A DNA stretch of 64,000 nucleotides from Afipia carboxidovorans OM5 (GCF_000218565.1 NC_015684.1:62001-126000); one strand, 5' to 3'. Positions 37,038 through 45,873 are shown, counted from the stretch's first letter. Notes: generated by a model not told the origin, from the sequence alone. Made by a program: numbers and translations.

Positions 37038-37577
37038 ATTCGCCGTCCTAACAGAGCTCCGCCCACAGTCGTCAAAGACGGGCCCCGTATCAATGATGAG
37101 ATCCGCAATCTCGAAATCCAGTTGATCGATCAGAATGGCGTCAACGTCGGCGTCGTCGAGACGTCGACTGCCGTGAAATCGGCCGCGGACCTTGGCATGG
37201 ATCTCGTGGAGATTTCGCCGAACAACTCCCCGCCGGTCTGCAAGATCATGGACTACGGGAAGTACAAGTTTCAGGCCCAGAAGAAAGCCGCCGAAGCGCG
37301 CAAGAAGCAGAAGATCGTCGAGATCAAGGAGATCAAGCTCCGCCCGATGATCGACGATCACGACTACGACGTGAAGATGCGCGCGATGCTCCGCTTCTTC
37401 GAGGAAGGCGACAAGGTGAAGATCACCCTGCGCTATCGTGGCCGCGAGATGGCGCACCAGGACCTCGGCACCAAGCTTCTCGAGAAGGTGAAGGCGGCTG
37501 TGGCCGACGTCGCCAAGGTCGAGCAGGACGCGAAGTTCGAGGGCCGTCAGGTCGTGATGGTGCTCGCACCGCGCTGA
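37038..37577 (+). CDS. infC: translation initiation factor IF-3 (ATT start)
   Basis: This 179-residue factor prevents premature subunit joining and checks the start codon. The protein begins at ATT (37038-37040), read as Met-Arg-Arg-Pro-Asn-Arg-Ala-Pro-Pro, with GGAGA 9 bases upstream. No ATG or GTG lies at the family's N-terminus. An ATT start is a known hallmark of infC: it lets IF-3 repress its own translation. Conserved N-domain DGPRINDEIRNLEIQLIDQNG, the Lys-rich linker (KYKFQAQKKAAEARKKQK) and C-domain KITLRYRGREMAH are present. It is followed by a terminator and rpmI-rplT-pheST. Confidence 0.95.
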   Translation: MRRPNRAPPTVVKDGPRINDEIRNLEIQLIDQNGVNVGVVETSTAVKSAADLGMDLVEISPNNSPPVCKIMDYGKYKFQAQKKAAEARKKQKIVEIKEIKLRPMIDDHDYDVKMRAMLRFFEEGDKVKITLRYRGREMAHQDLGTKLLEKVKAAVADVAKVEQDAKFEGRQVVMVLAPR

Positions 37578-37632
37578 GCCGCCAGCGACCAGGATGGCAA
37601 GCGGACTGCCGCTGCCTCACACGGAAGATACG

Positions 37633-37659
37633 AAAAAGGCGCCAGACGGCGCCTTTTTT
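37633..37659 (+). terminator. Rho-independent terminator of infC
   Basis: AAGGCGCC and GGCGCCTT pair around AGAC, followed by TTTTTT. It lies 55 bp after the infC stop. Confidence 0.9.
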
Positions 37660-37730
37660 GTTCCCCGTGGGACTGTGCGGAGGCGCAACCGGGCGGGCCG
37701 GTCGCAGGGCCGCTCGAGGGCCGTTAACCG

Positions 37731-37759
37731 TTGCCAATTGCGCCATCCTCTGCCATAAG
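37731..37759 (+). promoter_or_regulatory. candidate promoter of rpmI-rplT-pheS-pheT
   Basis: TTGCCA (37731-37736) and CATAAG (37754-37759) are separated by 17 bases. The pair is placed between the infC terminator and rpmI, where a new promoter is needed. The match to consensus is only partial. Confidence 0.35.
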
Positions 37760-37812
37760 CCCAGTCCTCATCGCCCGGCTGAATAAGGGCTGCCGTGGCG
37801 ATGTTTTTGCTG

Positions 37813-37833
37813 GCTTTGCCACACGGGCAAAGC
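37813..37833 (+). promoter_or_regulatory. hairpin in the rpmI leader
   Basis: GCTTTGCC and GGCAAAGC form a perfect 8-bp stem with loop ACACG, about 85 bp before rpmI. No T-run follows. rpmI-rplT operons are autoregulated by L20 binding to leader or intergenic RNA in E. coli and Bacillus, and this could be part of such a site. Confidence 0.35.
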
Positions 37834-37918
37834 TTCAAGCAATTCAACGCTCTAGCGAGCATTTAGCCGCCCACCGCGCCGGTTTCGGCGCGTGGATTGC
37901 GGCGTCAAGGAGAGCCAA

Positions 37919-38119
37919 ATGCCCAAGTTGAAGACCAAGTCGGGCGCCAAAAAGCGCTTCAAAGTGACCGGAACAGGCAAGGTGGTGTCAGCCCATGCGG
38001 GCAAGCGCCACGGCATGATCAAGCGGACCAAGAAGCAGATCCGCCAGCTGCGCGGCACGCGCACCCTGTTCAAGACCGACGGCGACAACATCAAGCAGTA
38101 CTTCCTGCCAAACGCCTGA
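37919..38119 (+). CDS. rpmI: 50S ribosomal protein L35
   Basis: This 66-residue, strongly basic protein begins MPKLKTKSGAKKRFKVTGTGK and ends FKTDGDNIKQYFLPNA, with full family length and composition. AAGGAGAG lies about 7 bases before the ATG at 37919. rplT follows after 64 bp. Confidence 0.97.
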   Translation: MPKLKTKSGAKKRFKVTGTGKVVSAHAGKRHGMIKRTKKQIRQLRGTRTLFKTDGDNIKQYFLPNA

Positions 38120-38183
38120 TCCACTTACGCCGCGTCCGCGCGGCGGTCTGTCACCATTCACATTCAGATTTAGGAGATCAGTC

Positions 38184-38543
38184 ATGGCACGCGTCAAACG
38201 CGGTGTGACGGCTCACGCCAAGCACAAGAAAGTCTACAAGGCCGCCGAGGGTTTTCGCGGCCGCCGCAAGAACACCATCCGCGCCGCCAAGGCCGCCGTC
38301 GACAAGGCCCAACAGTACGCCTATGTCGGCCGCAAGCTGAAGAAGCGCAATTTCCGCGCGCTGTGGATTCAGCGTATCAACGCCGCGGTGCGTCCGTTCG
38401 GCCTGACCTACAGCCGATTTATCAACGGCCTCGCCAAGTCGGGTGTCGTGATTGATCGCAAGGTGCTGTCGGATCTCGCCATTCACGAGCCGGCCGCATT
38501 CCAGGCGATCGCCGAAAAGGCCAAGGCCGCTCTCGCGGCGTAA
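38184..38543 (+). CDS. rplT: 50S ribosomal protein L20
   Basis: This 119-residue protein binds 23S rRNA early in 50S assembly and represses its own operon in other bacteria. It has the conserved MARVKRGVTAHAKHKKVYK and FRGRRKNTIRAAK start, LWIQRINAA and GLTYSRFINGL core. TTTAGGAG precedes the ATG. It is followed after 161 bp by pheS. Confidence 0.98.
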   Translation: MARVKRGVTAHAKHKKVYKAAEGFRGRRKNTIRAAKAAVDKAQQYAYVGRKLKKRNFRALWIQRINAAVRPFGLTYSRFINGLAKSGVVIDRKVLSDLAIHEPAAFQAIAEKAKAALAA

Positions 38544-38613
38544 GGTGGCCTCGGCCGTGCGCGGCCAAGGTCGGCCTGAAGGCTTGCCCCTCTTGCACGA
38601 GGCCGATACGACC

Positions 38614-38634
38614 GGGACGCCCTGAAGGCGTCCC
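38614..38634 (+). promoter_or_regulatory. hairpin in the rplT-pheS intergenic region
   Basis: GGGACGCC and GGCGTCCC form a perfect 8-bp stem with a 5-base loop, 71 bp before pheS. The following bases (GCTCCG) lack a T-run, so it may be an RNA-processing or attenuation element rather than a standard terminator. Confidence 0.4.
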
Positions 38635-38704
38635 GCTCCGTTCGGCTGGGCCGATTGCACCCTGCCGGGCGGTTTTCCGATAACCCGTCCGCTGGGGCCC
38701 GCCC

Positions 38705-39787
38705 ATGTCCGATCTCGCCAAACTCGAATCTGAAATCCTCTCCGCTGTCGCAGCCGCACCCGATGAGGCCGCGCTCGAAGCCGTGCGCGTCGGCGCGCTC
38801 GGCAAGAAGGGCTCGATCTCCGCGCTGTTGTCGACGCTCGGCAAGATGTCGCCGGAAGAGCGCAAGACCGAAGGCGCCGCGATCAACGCCGCCAAGGACA
38901 AGGTGACGGCAGCACTGACCGCACGCCGCGAGGTGCTGAAGAACGCAGCGCTCGATGCACGGCTCGCCTCCGAGACCATCGACGTCACGCTGCCGACGCG
39001 CGAGACGCCCGCCGAGCAAGGCCGCATCCATCCGATCTCGCAGGTGATGGACGAACTCACCGCGATCTTCGCCGATATGGGCTTCTCGATCGCCGAAGGG
39101 CCGGACATCGAGACCGACGATTACAACTTCACCAAGCTGAATTTCCCCGAGGGCCATCCGGCGCGGGAGATGCACGACACCTTCTTCTTCAACCGCAAGG
39201 AAGATGGCTCGCGGCCGCTACTGCGCACGCACACCTCGCCGGTGCAGGTGCGCACGATGCTGTCGCAACAACCGCCGATCCGCGTGATCTGCCCCGGCCG
39301 CACCTATCGCTGCGACAGCGACCAGACGCATACGCCGATGTTCCATCAGGTCGAGGGCCTTGTCATCGACAAGGGCTCCCATCTCGGCCACCTGAAATGG
39401 ATTCTGTCGGAGTTCTGCAAGGCGTTCTTCGAGGTCGATAACGTCAACATGCGCTTCCGTCCGTCGTTCTTCCCCTTCACCGAACCGTCGATGGAGGTCG
39501 ATATCCAGTGCCGCCGCGGCAAGAACGATATCCGTTTCGGCGAGGGCGACGACTGGCTGGAGATTCTCGGCTGCGGCATGGTGCACCCGAACGTGCTGAA
39601 GAATTGCGGCATCGACCCCGACGTCTATCAGGGCTTTGCCTGGGGCATGGGTATCGATCGCATCGCGATGCTGAAATACGGCATCAGCGATCTCCGCCAG
39701 ATGTTCGAGGGCGATGTGCGCTGGCTCAATCACTATGGCTTCAAGCCGCTTGATGTGCCCACGCTCGCGGGAGGGCTGTCGTCGTGA
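38705..39787 (+). CDS. pheS: phenylalanyl-tRNA synthetase alpha subunit
   Basis: This 360-residue catalytic class II subunit of the (alpha-beta)2 enzyme has an N-terminal coiled-coil (about 1-90) that contacts tRNA. The class II core then follows, with HPISQVMDEL and IAEGPDIETDDYNFTKLNFPEGHPAREMHDTF-type motif 1. Motif 2 is around RTYRCDSDQTHTPMFHQVEG, and motif 3 is GFAWGMGIDRIAML near residue 310. The stop overlaps the pheT start by 4 bp. Confidence 0.98.
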   Translation: MSDLAKLESEILSAVAAAPDEAALEAVRVGALGKKGSISALLSTLGKMSPEERKTEGAAINAAKDKVTAALTARREVLKNAALDARLASETIDVTLPTRETPAEQGRIHPISQVMDELTAIFADMGFSIAEGPDIETDDYNFTKLNFPEGHPAREMHDTFFFNRKEDGSRPLLRTHTSPVQVRTMLSQQPPIRVICPGRTYRCDSDQTHTPMFHQVEGLVIDKGSHLGHLKWILSEFCKAFFEVDNVNMRFRPSFFPFTEPSMEVDIQCRRGKNDIRFGEGDDWLEILGCGMVHPNVLKNCGIDPDVYQGFAWGMGIDRIAMLKYGISDLRQMFEGDVRWLNHYGFKPLDVPTLAGGLSS

Positions 39788-42207
39788 AATTCACTCTCTC
39801 CTGGCTGAAAGAGCATCTCGACACTGACGAGCCGGTCGAGAAGATCGCCGAGACGCTGACGATGATCGGCCTCGAGGTCGAACATCTCGAGGACAAGGCA
39901 AAGACGCTTGCGCCTTACACGATCGCCAAGGTCATCACCGCCGTGCAGCATCCGAATGCGGATCGTTTGCGCGTGTGCATGGTCGACACCGGCAACGGCA
40001 GCACGCCGATTCAGGTCGTCTGCGGCGCGCCGAATGCGCGCGACGGGCTGGTCAGCGTGTTCGCACCGCCCGGCACCTACATTCCGGGCAAGGGCATCAC
40101 GTTAGGAGTGGGCACCATTCGCGGCGTCGAAAGCCACGGCATGCTGTGCTCGGCCGCCGAGCTTGAGATTTCCGAAGACCACGACGGCATCATCGAGCTG
40201 CCGGCCGATGCACCCATCGGCAAGCCTTACGCAGAATGGGCGGGCCTCGGCGATCCGGTGATCGAGATCAACCTGACGCCGAACCGCGCCGACGCAACCG
40301 GTGTGCACGGCATCGCGCGCGATCTTGCCGCCGCCGACATGGGCAAGTTCAAAGCCACCACGCCAAAACCGATCAAGGGTGCATTCGCAGCTCCCGCCGC
40401 CGCCAGGATCGAAGACGCGGCACTATGCCCGGGCTTCGCGCTGCGTCTCGTGCGCGGTGTGAAAAACGGCCCTTCGCCGGAATGGCTGCAGCGGCGGCTG
40501 ACGTCGATCGGGCTGCGCCCGATCAATGCGCTGGTCGACATCACTAACTTCATGACCTTCGACCGCGGCCGGCCGTTGCATGTGTTCGACGCCGCCAAAG
40601 TGAAGGGCAATCTCGTCGTGCGTCGTGCGAGGACAGGCGAAACCCTCACCGCGCTCGACGGCAAGACCTACACGCTCGACGAGACGATGTGCGTAATCGC
40701 CGACGACAACGGCGTCGAGTCGCTCGCGGGCATCATGGGTGGCGAAGCTTCCGGCTGCGGCGAGACGACAACCGACGTGCTGATCGAATCCGCGCTGTGG
40801 AACGAGATCAACATCGCCCAGACCGGCCGCAAGCTCGGCATCAATTCGGATGCGCGTTATCGTTTCGAGCGCGGTGTCGATCCGGCCTTCATGGTGCCGG
40901 GGCTCGAGCTTGCCACCAAGCTCGTGCTTGATATCTGCGGAGGCGAGCCTTCCGAGATCGCGCTGGCCGGCAAGCCTTACGGCGACGACCGCATGATCGA
41001 ATTCCCGATCGACGAGGTGAAGCGCCTCGCCGGTATCGATGTCGGCCTGCCCGAGATCAAACGGCTTCTCACGCATCTCGGCTTCATGGTCGCGGGCCAG
41101 GGGCCGGTGGTGAAGATCGCCGTGCCCTCATGGCGCGCCGACGTTGCCGGCAAGGCCGACATCGTCGAGGAGATCGTGCGCATTGTCGGCGTCGATCGCG
41201 TGCCGCTGACGCCGTTCGATCGCGGCGAGGCGCCGCGCAAACCAGTGCTCACGCCGTTGCAAGCCCGCACCCGCCGCGCCAAGCGCGCGCTCGCCGCGCG
41301 CGGCCTGACGGAAGCGGTGACGTGGTCGTTCCTCTCCAGGACGCAGGCGGAGCTATTCGGCGGCGGCAAGCCAGAGTTGGCGCTCGCCAACCCGATCGCA
41401 TCGGATCTCTCCGACATGCGGCCCTCGCTGGTGCCGGGACTGATTGCCGCCGCACAGGCCAATGCCGATCGCGGCTTCGGTGATGTCGCACTGTTCGAAG
41501 TCGGACAGGTGTTCCTCGGCGACCAGCCCGACCAGCAGCTCACTGCCGCGACCGGCGTGCGCCGTGCGATGGCATCCTCGAAAGGCTTTGGCCGCGCATG
41601 GTCCGGTTCATGGACCGTCGATGCGTTCGATGCCAAGGCCGATGCGCTGGCCGTGCTCGCCGCCTGCGGTGCGCCGATGCAGGCGCTGCAGATCGTGCCG
41701 CTCAGTGAGGCGAAGAACGCGCCGCAATGGCTGCACCCGGGCCGCGCCGCGACGATTCAGATCGGACCGCAGAACGTGCTCGGTTATTTCGGCGAACTGC
41801 ATCCGCGCACGCTCGATGCGATGAAGGCCGACGGTCCGCTGGTCGCGTTCGAAGTTCTGCTCGATCGTCTGCCCGAGCCGAAGGCGCGCGCGACCCGCGC
41901 CAAGCCGCCGGTGGAGTTGGCCGCGTTCCAGCCGGTGTCGCGCGACTTCGCGTTCCTTGCCGATCACGCGGTGAAGGCCGCCGACATCCTGCGCGCCGCG
42001 CAGAATGCCGACAAGAAGCTCATCACCGATGTCACGCTGTTCGACGTCTATGACGGCAAGGGTATTCCCGAGGGCAAGAAGTCAGTCGCGATCGCCGTGA
42101 CGCTGCAGCCGCGCGAGAAGACGCTCACCGATCAGGACATCGAGGCGGTGGCGGGCAAGATCGTCGCGGACGTGACGAAGCGGACCGGCAGCACGCTGCG
42201 GGAGTAA
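39784..42207 (+). CDS. pheT: phenylalanyl-tRNA synthetase beta subunit
   Basis: This 807-residue subunit contains a tRNA-binding EMAP-like OB domain near residues 40-150 (HPNADRLRVCMVDTGNG), the B3/B4 editing domain that hydrolyses Tyr-tRNA-Phe (about 200-400), the B5 domain (about 405-480), an inactive synthetase core, and a C-terminal ferredoxin-fold anticodon-binding domain (FQPVSRDFAFL). The GTG start overlaps the pheS stop (GTGA), so subunits are translationally coupled. Last gene of the rpmI-rplT-pheST run. Confidence 0.98.
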   Translation: MKFTLSWLKEHLDTDEPVEKIAETLTMIGLEVEHLEDKAKTLAPYTIAKVITAVQHPNADRLRVCMVDTGNGSTPIQVVCGAPNARDGLVSVFAPPGTYIPGKGITLGVGTIRGVESHGMLCSAAELEISEDHDGIIELPADAPIGKPYAEWAGLGDPVIEINLTPNRADATGVHGIARDLAAADMGKFKATTPKPIKGAFAAPAAARIEDAALCPGFALRLVRGVKNGPSPEWLQRRLTSIGLRPINALVDITNFMTFDRGRPLHVFDAAKVKGNLVVRRARTGETLTALDGKTYTLDETMCVIADDNGVESLAGIMGGEASGCGETTTDVLIESALWNEINIAQTGRKLGINSDARYRFERGVDPAFMVPGLELATKLVLDICGGEPSEIALAGKPYGDDRMIEFPIDEVKRLAGIDVGLPEIKRLLTHLGFMVAGQGPVVKIAVPSWRADVAGKADIVEEIVRIVGVDRVPLTPFDRGEAPRKPVLTPLQARTRRAKRALAARGLTEAVTWSFLSRTQAELFGGGKPELALANPIASDLSDMRPSLVPGLIAAAQANADRGFGDVALFEVGQVFLGDQPDQQLTAATGVRRAMASSKGFGRAWSGSWTVDAFDAKADALAVLAACGAPMQALQIVPLSEAKNAPQWLHPGRAATIQIGPQNVLGYFGELHPRTLDAMKADGPLVAFEVLLDRLPEPKARATRAKPPVELAAFQPVSRDFAFLADHAVKAADILRAAQNADKKLITDVTLFDVYDGKGIPEGKKSVAIAVTLQPREKTLTDQDIEAVAGKIVADVTKRTGSTLRE

Positions 42208-42220
42208 AAGCGTCCGCACG

Positions 42221-42274
42221 TCGTCCCCGCGCAGGCGGGGATCCAGCCTTCAAATCCCGCGTTCGCGGGAATGA
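42221..42274. repeat. TCGTCCCCGCG repeat, short copy
   Basis: The copy reads TCGTCCCCGCGCAGGCGGGG then CCCGCGTTCGCGGGAATGACC, two hairpins back to back. It lies at the convergent junction between pheT and the secreted hydrolase-fold gene, and is related to 9162-9293. Confidence 0.75.
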
Positions 42275-42308
42275 CCGGATAGAATGTCCCGGCTGCAAGC
42301 GGCTCCGC

Positions 42309-43241
42309 TCAGCGGCGCTCCATGAATGCCTTGGCGGCAACGGGCGCCATGTCTTCGTTCTCATGCCCCGCACCCGGCACTTCACGCAGGTGCCACGCGA
42401 ACCGCGCACCGATCTTGCGCGCATCCTTGGCGGCGCGATCGAAGTAGAAGTGACCGCGCTGGAAACGCGTCTCGCCCTGCTCGTTGGTTTCCTCATTGTT
42501 GCGCATCACGCCGCCGGTGCTGACATCGTCCTGGCCGAGCAGTAATACGAAATCGGAAGCGAAGGCGCCGCGTAGCGTCGCCGGTGCAATCGGCGCCCCC
42601 TTCAAGCCATAGGGATACTTGAACTCATCATCCGGCAGCATGTACCAGCCGGGGTTGGCGGCCACCGCGCGATCGATCATGCGGCCGCCACTGTGCAATA
42701 CATAGCGCTGCACCCATTGCGCGCCGCCACCATGGCCATAGAGGAAGAAGCGCTGGCGATGGCTGCCGGTCATCGCGACCGCGCGGCGGAACGCCATTTC
42801 CACAACCGCAAAGCCGCTGTCCTCCCACGGGATCGGTTTCAGCGATTTCGTCATGACGTTGCCGAACTGGAATTGCCATGAGGTCGGCCATGACTGCTCG
42901 ACGAATTCCGGCACCAGCAGCAGCGCGCCGGCCTTCTCCGCAAGCGGCTGCCAGACATCGTAATAGTCGAATGCGCTGTGCTCAGCGACGTTGCGCTTCT
43001 GGCCGTGGATGATGACCCAGACCGGACTGTCCGGCGTGAACGAGCGCGGACGATAGGTGAAGACGTTCACCGGCCCGCGCTTCACCAGCAATCGAAATTC
43101 GCCTTCGCCCACGGGAAGCGTTTTCGCTGCAGAGTCTTCGCTCGTCTGCGCCGCCGCGTGCTGAACGAGCACCGTTCCGGAAACCCACGTCGCCAGCATC
43201 GCGGCGCAAGCGGCGGAAACCAACTTCTTTGTCCTGATCAT
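42309..43241 (-). CDS. secreted alpha/beta-hydrolase-fold protein lacking the nucleophilic Ser
   Basis: This 310-residue protein has a signal peptide (AACAAMLATWVSGTVLVQHAAA-QT). An alpha/beta-hydrolase fold follows, with strand VWVIIHGQKRN (about 74-84, oxyanion HG) and LLVPEF. The nucleophile elbow reads FFLYGHGGGAQWVQRYV, with Gly171 (codon GGT, 42729-42731) where G-x-S-x-G is expected. The C-terminal VPGAGHENEDM retains a plausible catalytic His. It is either a non-catalytic relative or uses another residue. It lies 48 bp downstream of the large outer-membrane protein gene on the same strand, so the two may be co-expressed. Confidence 0.78.
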   Translation of the reverse strand: MIRTKKLVSAACAAMLATWVSGTVLVQHAAAQTSEDSAAKTLPVGEGEFRLLVKRGPVNVFTYRPRSFTPDSPVWVIIHGQKRNVAEHSAFDYYDVWQPLAEKAGALLLVPEFVEQSWPTSWQFQFGNVMTKSLKPIPWEDSGFAVVEMAFRRAVAMTGSHRQRFFLYGHGGGAQWVQRYVLHSGGRMIDRAVAANPGWYMLPDDEFKYPYGLKGAPIAPATLRGAFASDFVLLLGQDDVSTGGVMRNNEETNEQGETRFQRGHFYFDRAAKDARKIGARFAWHLREVPGAGHENEDMAPVAAKAFMERR

Positions 43242-43289
43242 GTGGCTGCCCTGACTGAAACGGTGCCGCTGCGTCCAAACTCTATCCGG

Positions 43290-45722
43290 TTAGAACCTGA
43301 ACCGGACGCCGGAGAACACAAGATTGATGTCCTTGATCGGCGCCGGCGAGGCGATCACGCCACCGGGCTGGCTGTTGCTGTCGCGCAAGCCCTCGATGTT
43401 GAACGCGTAGTGACGGAAACCGAGATAGACCTGCATGTTGTAGGCATCGATATCCTGCATCACGCCCGCGCCGATCATGTTGAGCGTGCTCGCGGTGACG
43501 ACCTTGGGGCCGCCTTCGCGCAATCCTGTGAGGCCATTCTTGGCGATCGCCGTCTCGGCATAAAACTTGGTGTCGCCAAGCGGCGTGAACTGCTTGCGCA
43601 GGCCAGTCTTGAGATAGCCGAAGCGCAGGTCGGGGCGATGGGTGCCGGGAATGACATTGCCGAGCTGGTCGACCATGTTTTCGCCGAACGTCGCCTGGTT
43701 CGAGGAATCAAAGCCGCGGAACTGGCGATTGACGAACGCCGTCGTCACAAACAGGCCGGTCGGATCGTGAATGACGCTGGCACTGCCCTTCCATTCGCGG
43801 CGATCTTTCTTGAACCCGAGATCTTCACGCGATCCTTCGGTGTCACGCAGATAGCCGACGCTCGCGCGGAAGCGCCAGTTGGCGAGATTGGCGCGATAGT
43901 TCAGGGCAACGTCCCAGAATTTTTCGCGGGCGGCGACACCGAAGTCGAAGCCTTTGTAGGTCGGCGTCTCGTAATGCACGACGTTGCGGCGAAGCGTGTC
44001 GATGGTCGCGCCGCCGACGAAATCACCAATCGAGGTGCGGGTGATGAGACTGCCCGAACCGGTATCCAGCGCATCGGCGGAGCGCAGCATCAGGTCGCCG
44101 CCGATCATCGCGATGTTCGCCGACGCGGCCGCATTGGTGCCGCTGAAATCGTTCAGCACGGCACCGTCGGTTGCGGTCGAGGTGTGACCGACGGTGATCT
44201 TGCCGTAGCGGTTGCTACGGATGAACCAGTCGAGATAGCGCAGATCGAGCGCCCAGTCCTTCTCGCCACCCGGCAGATCCTGACTGACGGCGATGGAGCG
44301 CGCCTGCAACAGGCCGACCTCGGCATGGAAACCGGTGGTCCAACCGCGCGCGATCTCGATGGCACCACGGGCGCCGAAGATCGAAGGCGCGGAATAGTTG
44401 TCGACGACGCGGGTGTCTCTCTGCACGCCGTCATTCCACGACAGGGCCATGCGGTTGATGTCGCCATAGACCATGAACGGGAGCGGCGTCGCACCCTGGC
44501 TCTCCAGTATCCTCGCTTCGAGATAGCGCTTGCGCATCGGCGGCGGCGAATATTTCCCGAGCGTATCGAGATCGATCTTCAGGCCGGCCTGCAGGCCGTA
44601 ATAGAACACCTTGTCCTTGGCGCGCATGTTGCGATCGCCGGTATCGGTCACGGTCGCGTACTGCGGAAACACAGTGCTGACATTGTTGAGCCAGAGGAAC
44701 GTGCCGCCCGCGGTGAGCGCAACACCCGGCATCACCGCGACTTCGATGCGCGGATTGAGCTCGTAGGCCTGCGCGAAGCCGGTGCCATTGGTGTAGTTCT
44801 GCAGCGCGCGCGCCTGGGTCTGGTTACGCGAGATGTAGGACCGCTCGCGCTCGATGAAGTTGGCGTAGAGGCCGGCCTTGGCGCTGCCGCCAATTTTTAT
44901 GCCGGGGGCAATGTCGAACATGCCCTCGAAGCCGATCTGCGGCCCGAGCAGGTAGTTGCGGGTCTGGATCGAGACGGCATCGATCGCCGTGGTGGAATTG
45001 AACTTCGTGGTGACCGAGTTGAGGTCTTCACCGAAATAGAACGAGCGCACGCCGAGCATCAGTCCGGGAATGCCGAACACCGATTTCGCGTTCGCCTCGG
45101 CGCCGAACAACTGGCTGCTGTGATTGAGGTAGAGCTTATCGATGGTCTGCGAGTTGGTGTAGTTGAGCGGCGTCCCGTTCGGGCTGCACCCGCAATTGGG
45201 ATTGAGCGTCGGGTCCGCATAGGTTGTGTTGGTGCGGATCGCACCCGTGCCGCTGCCGGTGCTGAGCCCGCTCAGGAGCCGCTCGGTCTGGAACGGCGTG
45301 GAATAGAATGCGGAGAATTCGACCGGCGTATCGAAGAGCTGGGCATCGATCGTCGCCCGGAATCCGGCCGCGGTCCTGTCCTTGGTGTCGAGTTCGGACG
45401 AGAACACCGGCACGTAGCGCGAAGGACCGTTCGCGACGGTGAGCGCCGTCGCCCCGGGCCCCTTGCGGTAGAGCATCAGATATTCGACGCGCAGCCGCGT
45501 CGCGGGGTCTTCGGCCCAGAACGGTTTTGGCGCGACATAGGCAGCGCCTGCGGGCGCCTTGTAGTTCAGAACCGGCGCGGCAAACCAGGATGGCGCGGCA
45601 CCATCATCCGCGCACGCAAGGCTCACTGAGCCGAGCAGGCCGAGCGCTGCCGCAAGACTGCTGGCGGCAATCCCGTATCGATAATTCGCCCGAGATTGTG
45701 CGGACTTAGCCTGTGTACGCAT
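43290..45722 (-). CDS. large outer-membrane beta-barrel protein, apparently two barrel modules
   Basis: This 810-residue protein has a signal peptide (about 1-38, ending SVSLACA-DD) and ends VFSGVRFRF, a C-terminal Phe pattern used by the BAM complex. Alternating amphipathic strands run throughout. Residues about 60-390 resemble BBP7/Lpg1974-type barrels (LGVRSFYFGEDLNS, IKIGGSAKAGLYANFIERERSY). Residues about 400-810 resemble proteobacterial porins (GARGAIEIARGWTTGFHAE, YGKITVGHTSTATDGAV). A region PNCGCSPNG holds two close Cys. The substrate is unknown. A LysR gene lies upstream on the same strand and the hydrolase-fold gene downstream. Confidence 0.75.
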   Translation of the reverse strand: MRTQAKSAQSRANYRYGIAASSLAAALGLLGSVSLACADDGAAPSWFAAPVLNYKAPAGAAYVAPKPFWAEDPATRLRVEYLMLYRKGPGATALTVANGPSRYVPVFSSELDTKDRTAAGFRATIDAQLFDTPVEFSAFYSTPFQTERLLSGLSTGSGTGAIRTNTTYADPTLNPNCGCSPNGTPLNYTNSQTIDKLYLNHSSQLFGAEANAKSVFGIPGLMLGVRSFYFGEDLNSVTTKFNSTTAIDAVSIQTRNYLLGPQIGFEGMFDIAPGIKIGGSAKAGLYANFIERERSYISRNQTQARALQNYTNGTGFAQAYELNPRIEVAVMPGVALTAGGTFLWLNNVSTVFPQYATVTDTGDRNMRAKDKVFYYGLQAGLKIDLDTLGKYSPPPMRKRYLEARILESQGATPLPFMVYGDINRMALSWNDGVQRDTRVVDNYSAPSIFGARGAIEIARGWTTGFHAEVGLLQARSIAVSQDLPGGEKDWALDLRYLDWFIRSNRYGKITVGHTSTATDGAVLNDFSGTNAAASANIAMIGGDLMLRSADALDTGSGSLITRTSIGDFVGGATIDTLRRNVVHYETPTYKGFDFGVAAREKFWDVALNYRANLANWRFRASVGYLRDTEGSREDLGFKKDRREWKGSASVIHDPTGLFVTTAFVNRQFRGFDSSNQATFGENMVDQLGNVIPGTHRPDLRFGYLKTGLRKQFTPLGDTKFYAETAIAKNGLTGLREGGPKVVTASTLNMIGAGVMQDIDAYNMQVYLGFRHYAFNIEGLRDSNSQPGGVIASPAPIKDINLVFSGVRFRF

Positions 45723-45873
45723 GCCCCCTGACTCCCACCCCAGACCGCTTGCTTGAGCGGCGCGTCGCTTCCCCCGAAGCGTTCTTTGTTGGGGGTCATC
45801 TTCCGTGACGGGTTTTCAAAAGAAAATTTTAAATAAAGCAACAAATTTCGCACAAAGCGGAATGGTTGCAAAA

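Larger units (their letters stand above)
37578..37918. other. infC-rpmI intergenic region
   Basis: These 341 bp hold the infC terminator (37633-37659), a promoter candidate (37731-37759) and an 8-bp hairpin (37813-37833) in the presumed rpmI leader. I see no gene. Confidence 0.6.

Noticed and set aside
42978..45629. 883-codon open frame on the plus strand opposite the large barrel gene and hydrolase-fold gene
   Set aside because: It is the antisense shadow of real genes with GC-rich third positions. The translation is Arg/Asp/His-rich without domains, signal peptide or ribosome binding site.
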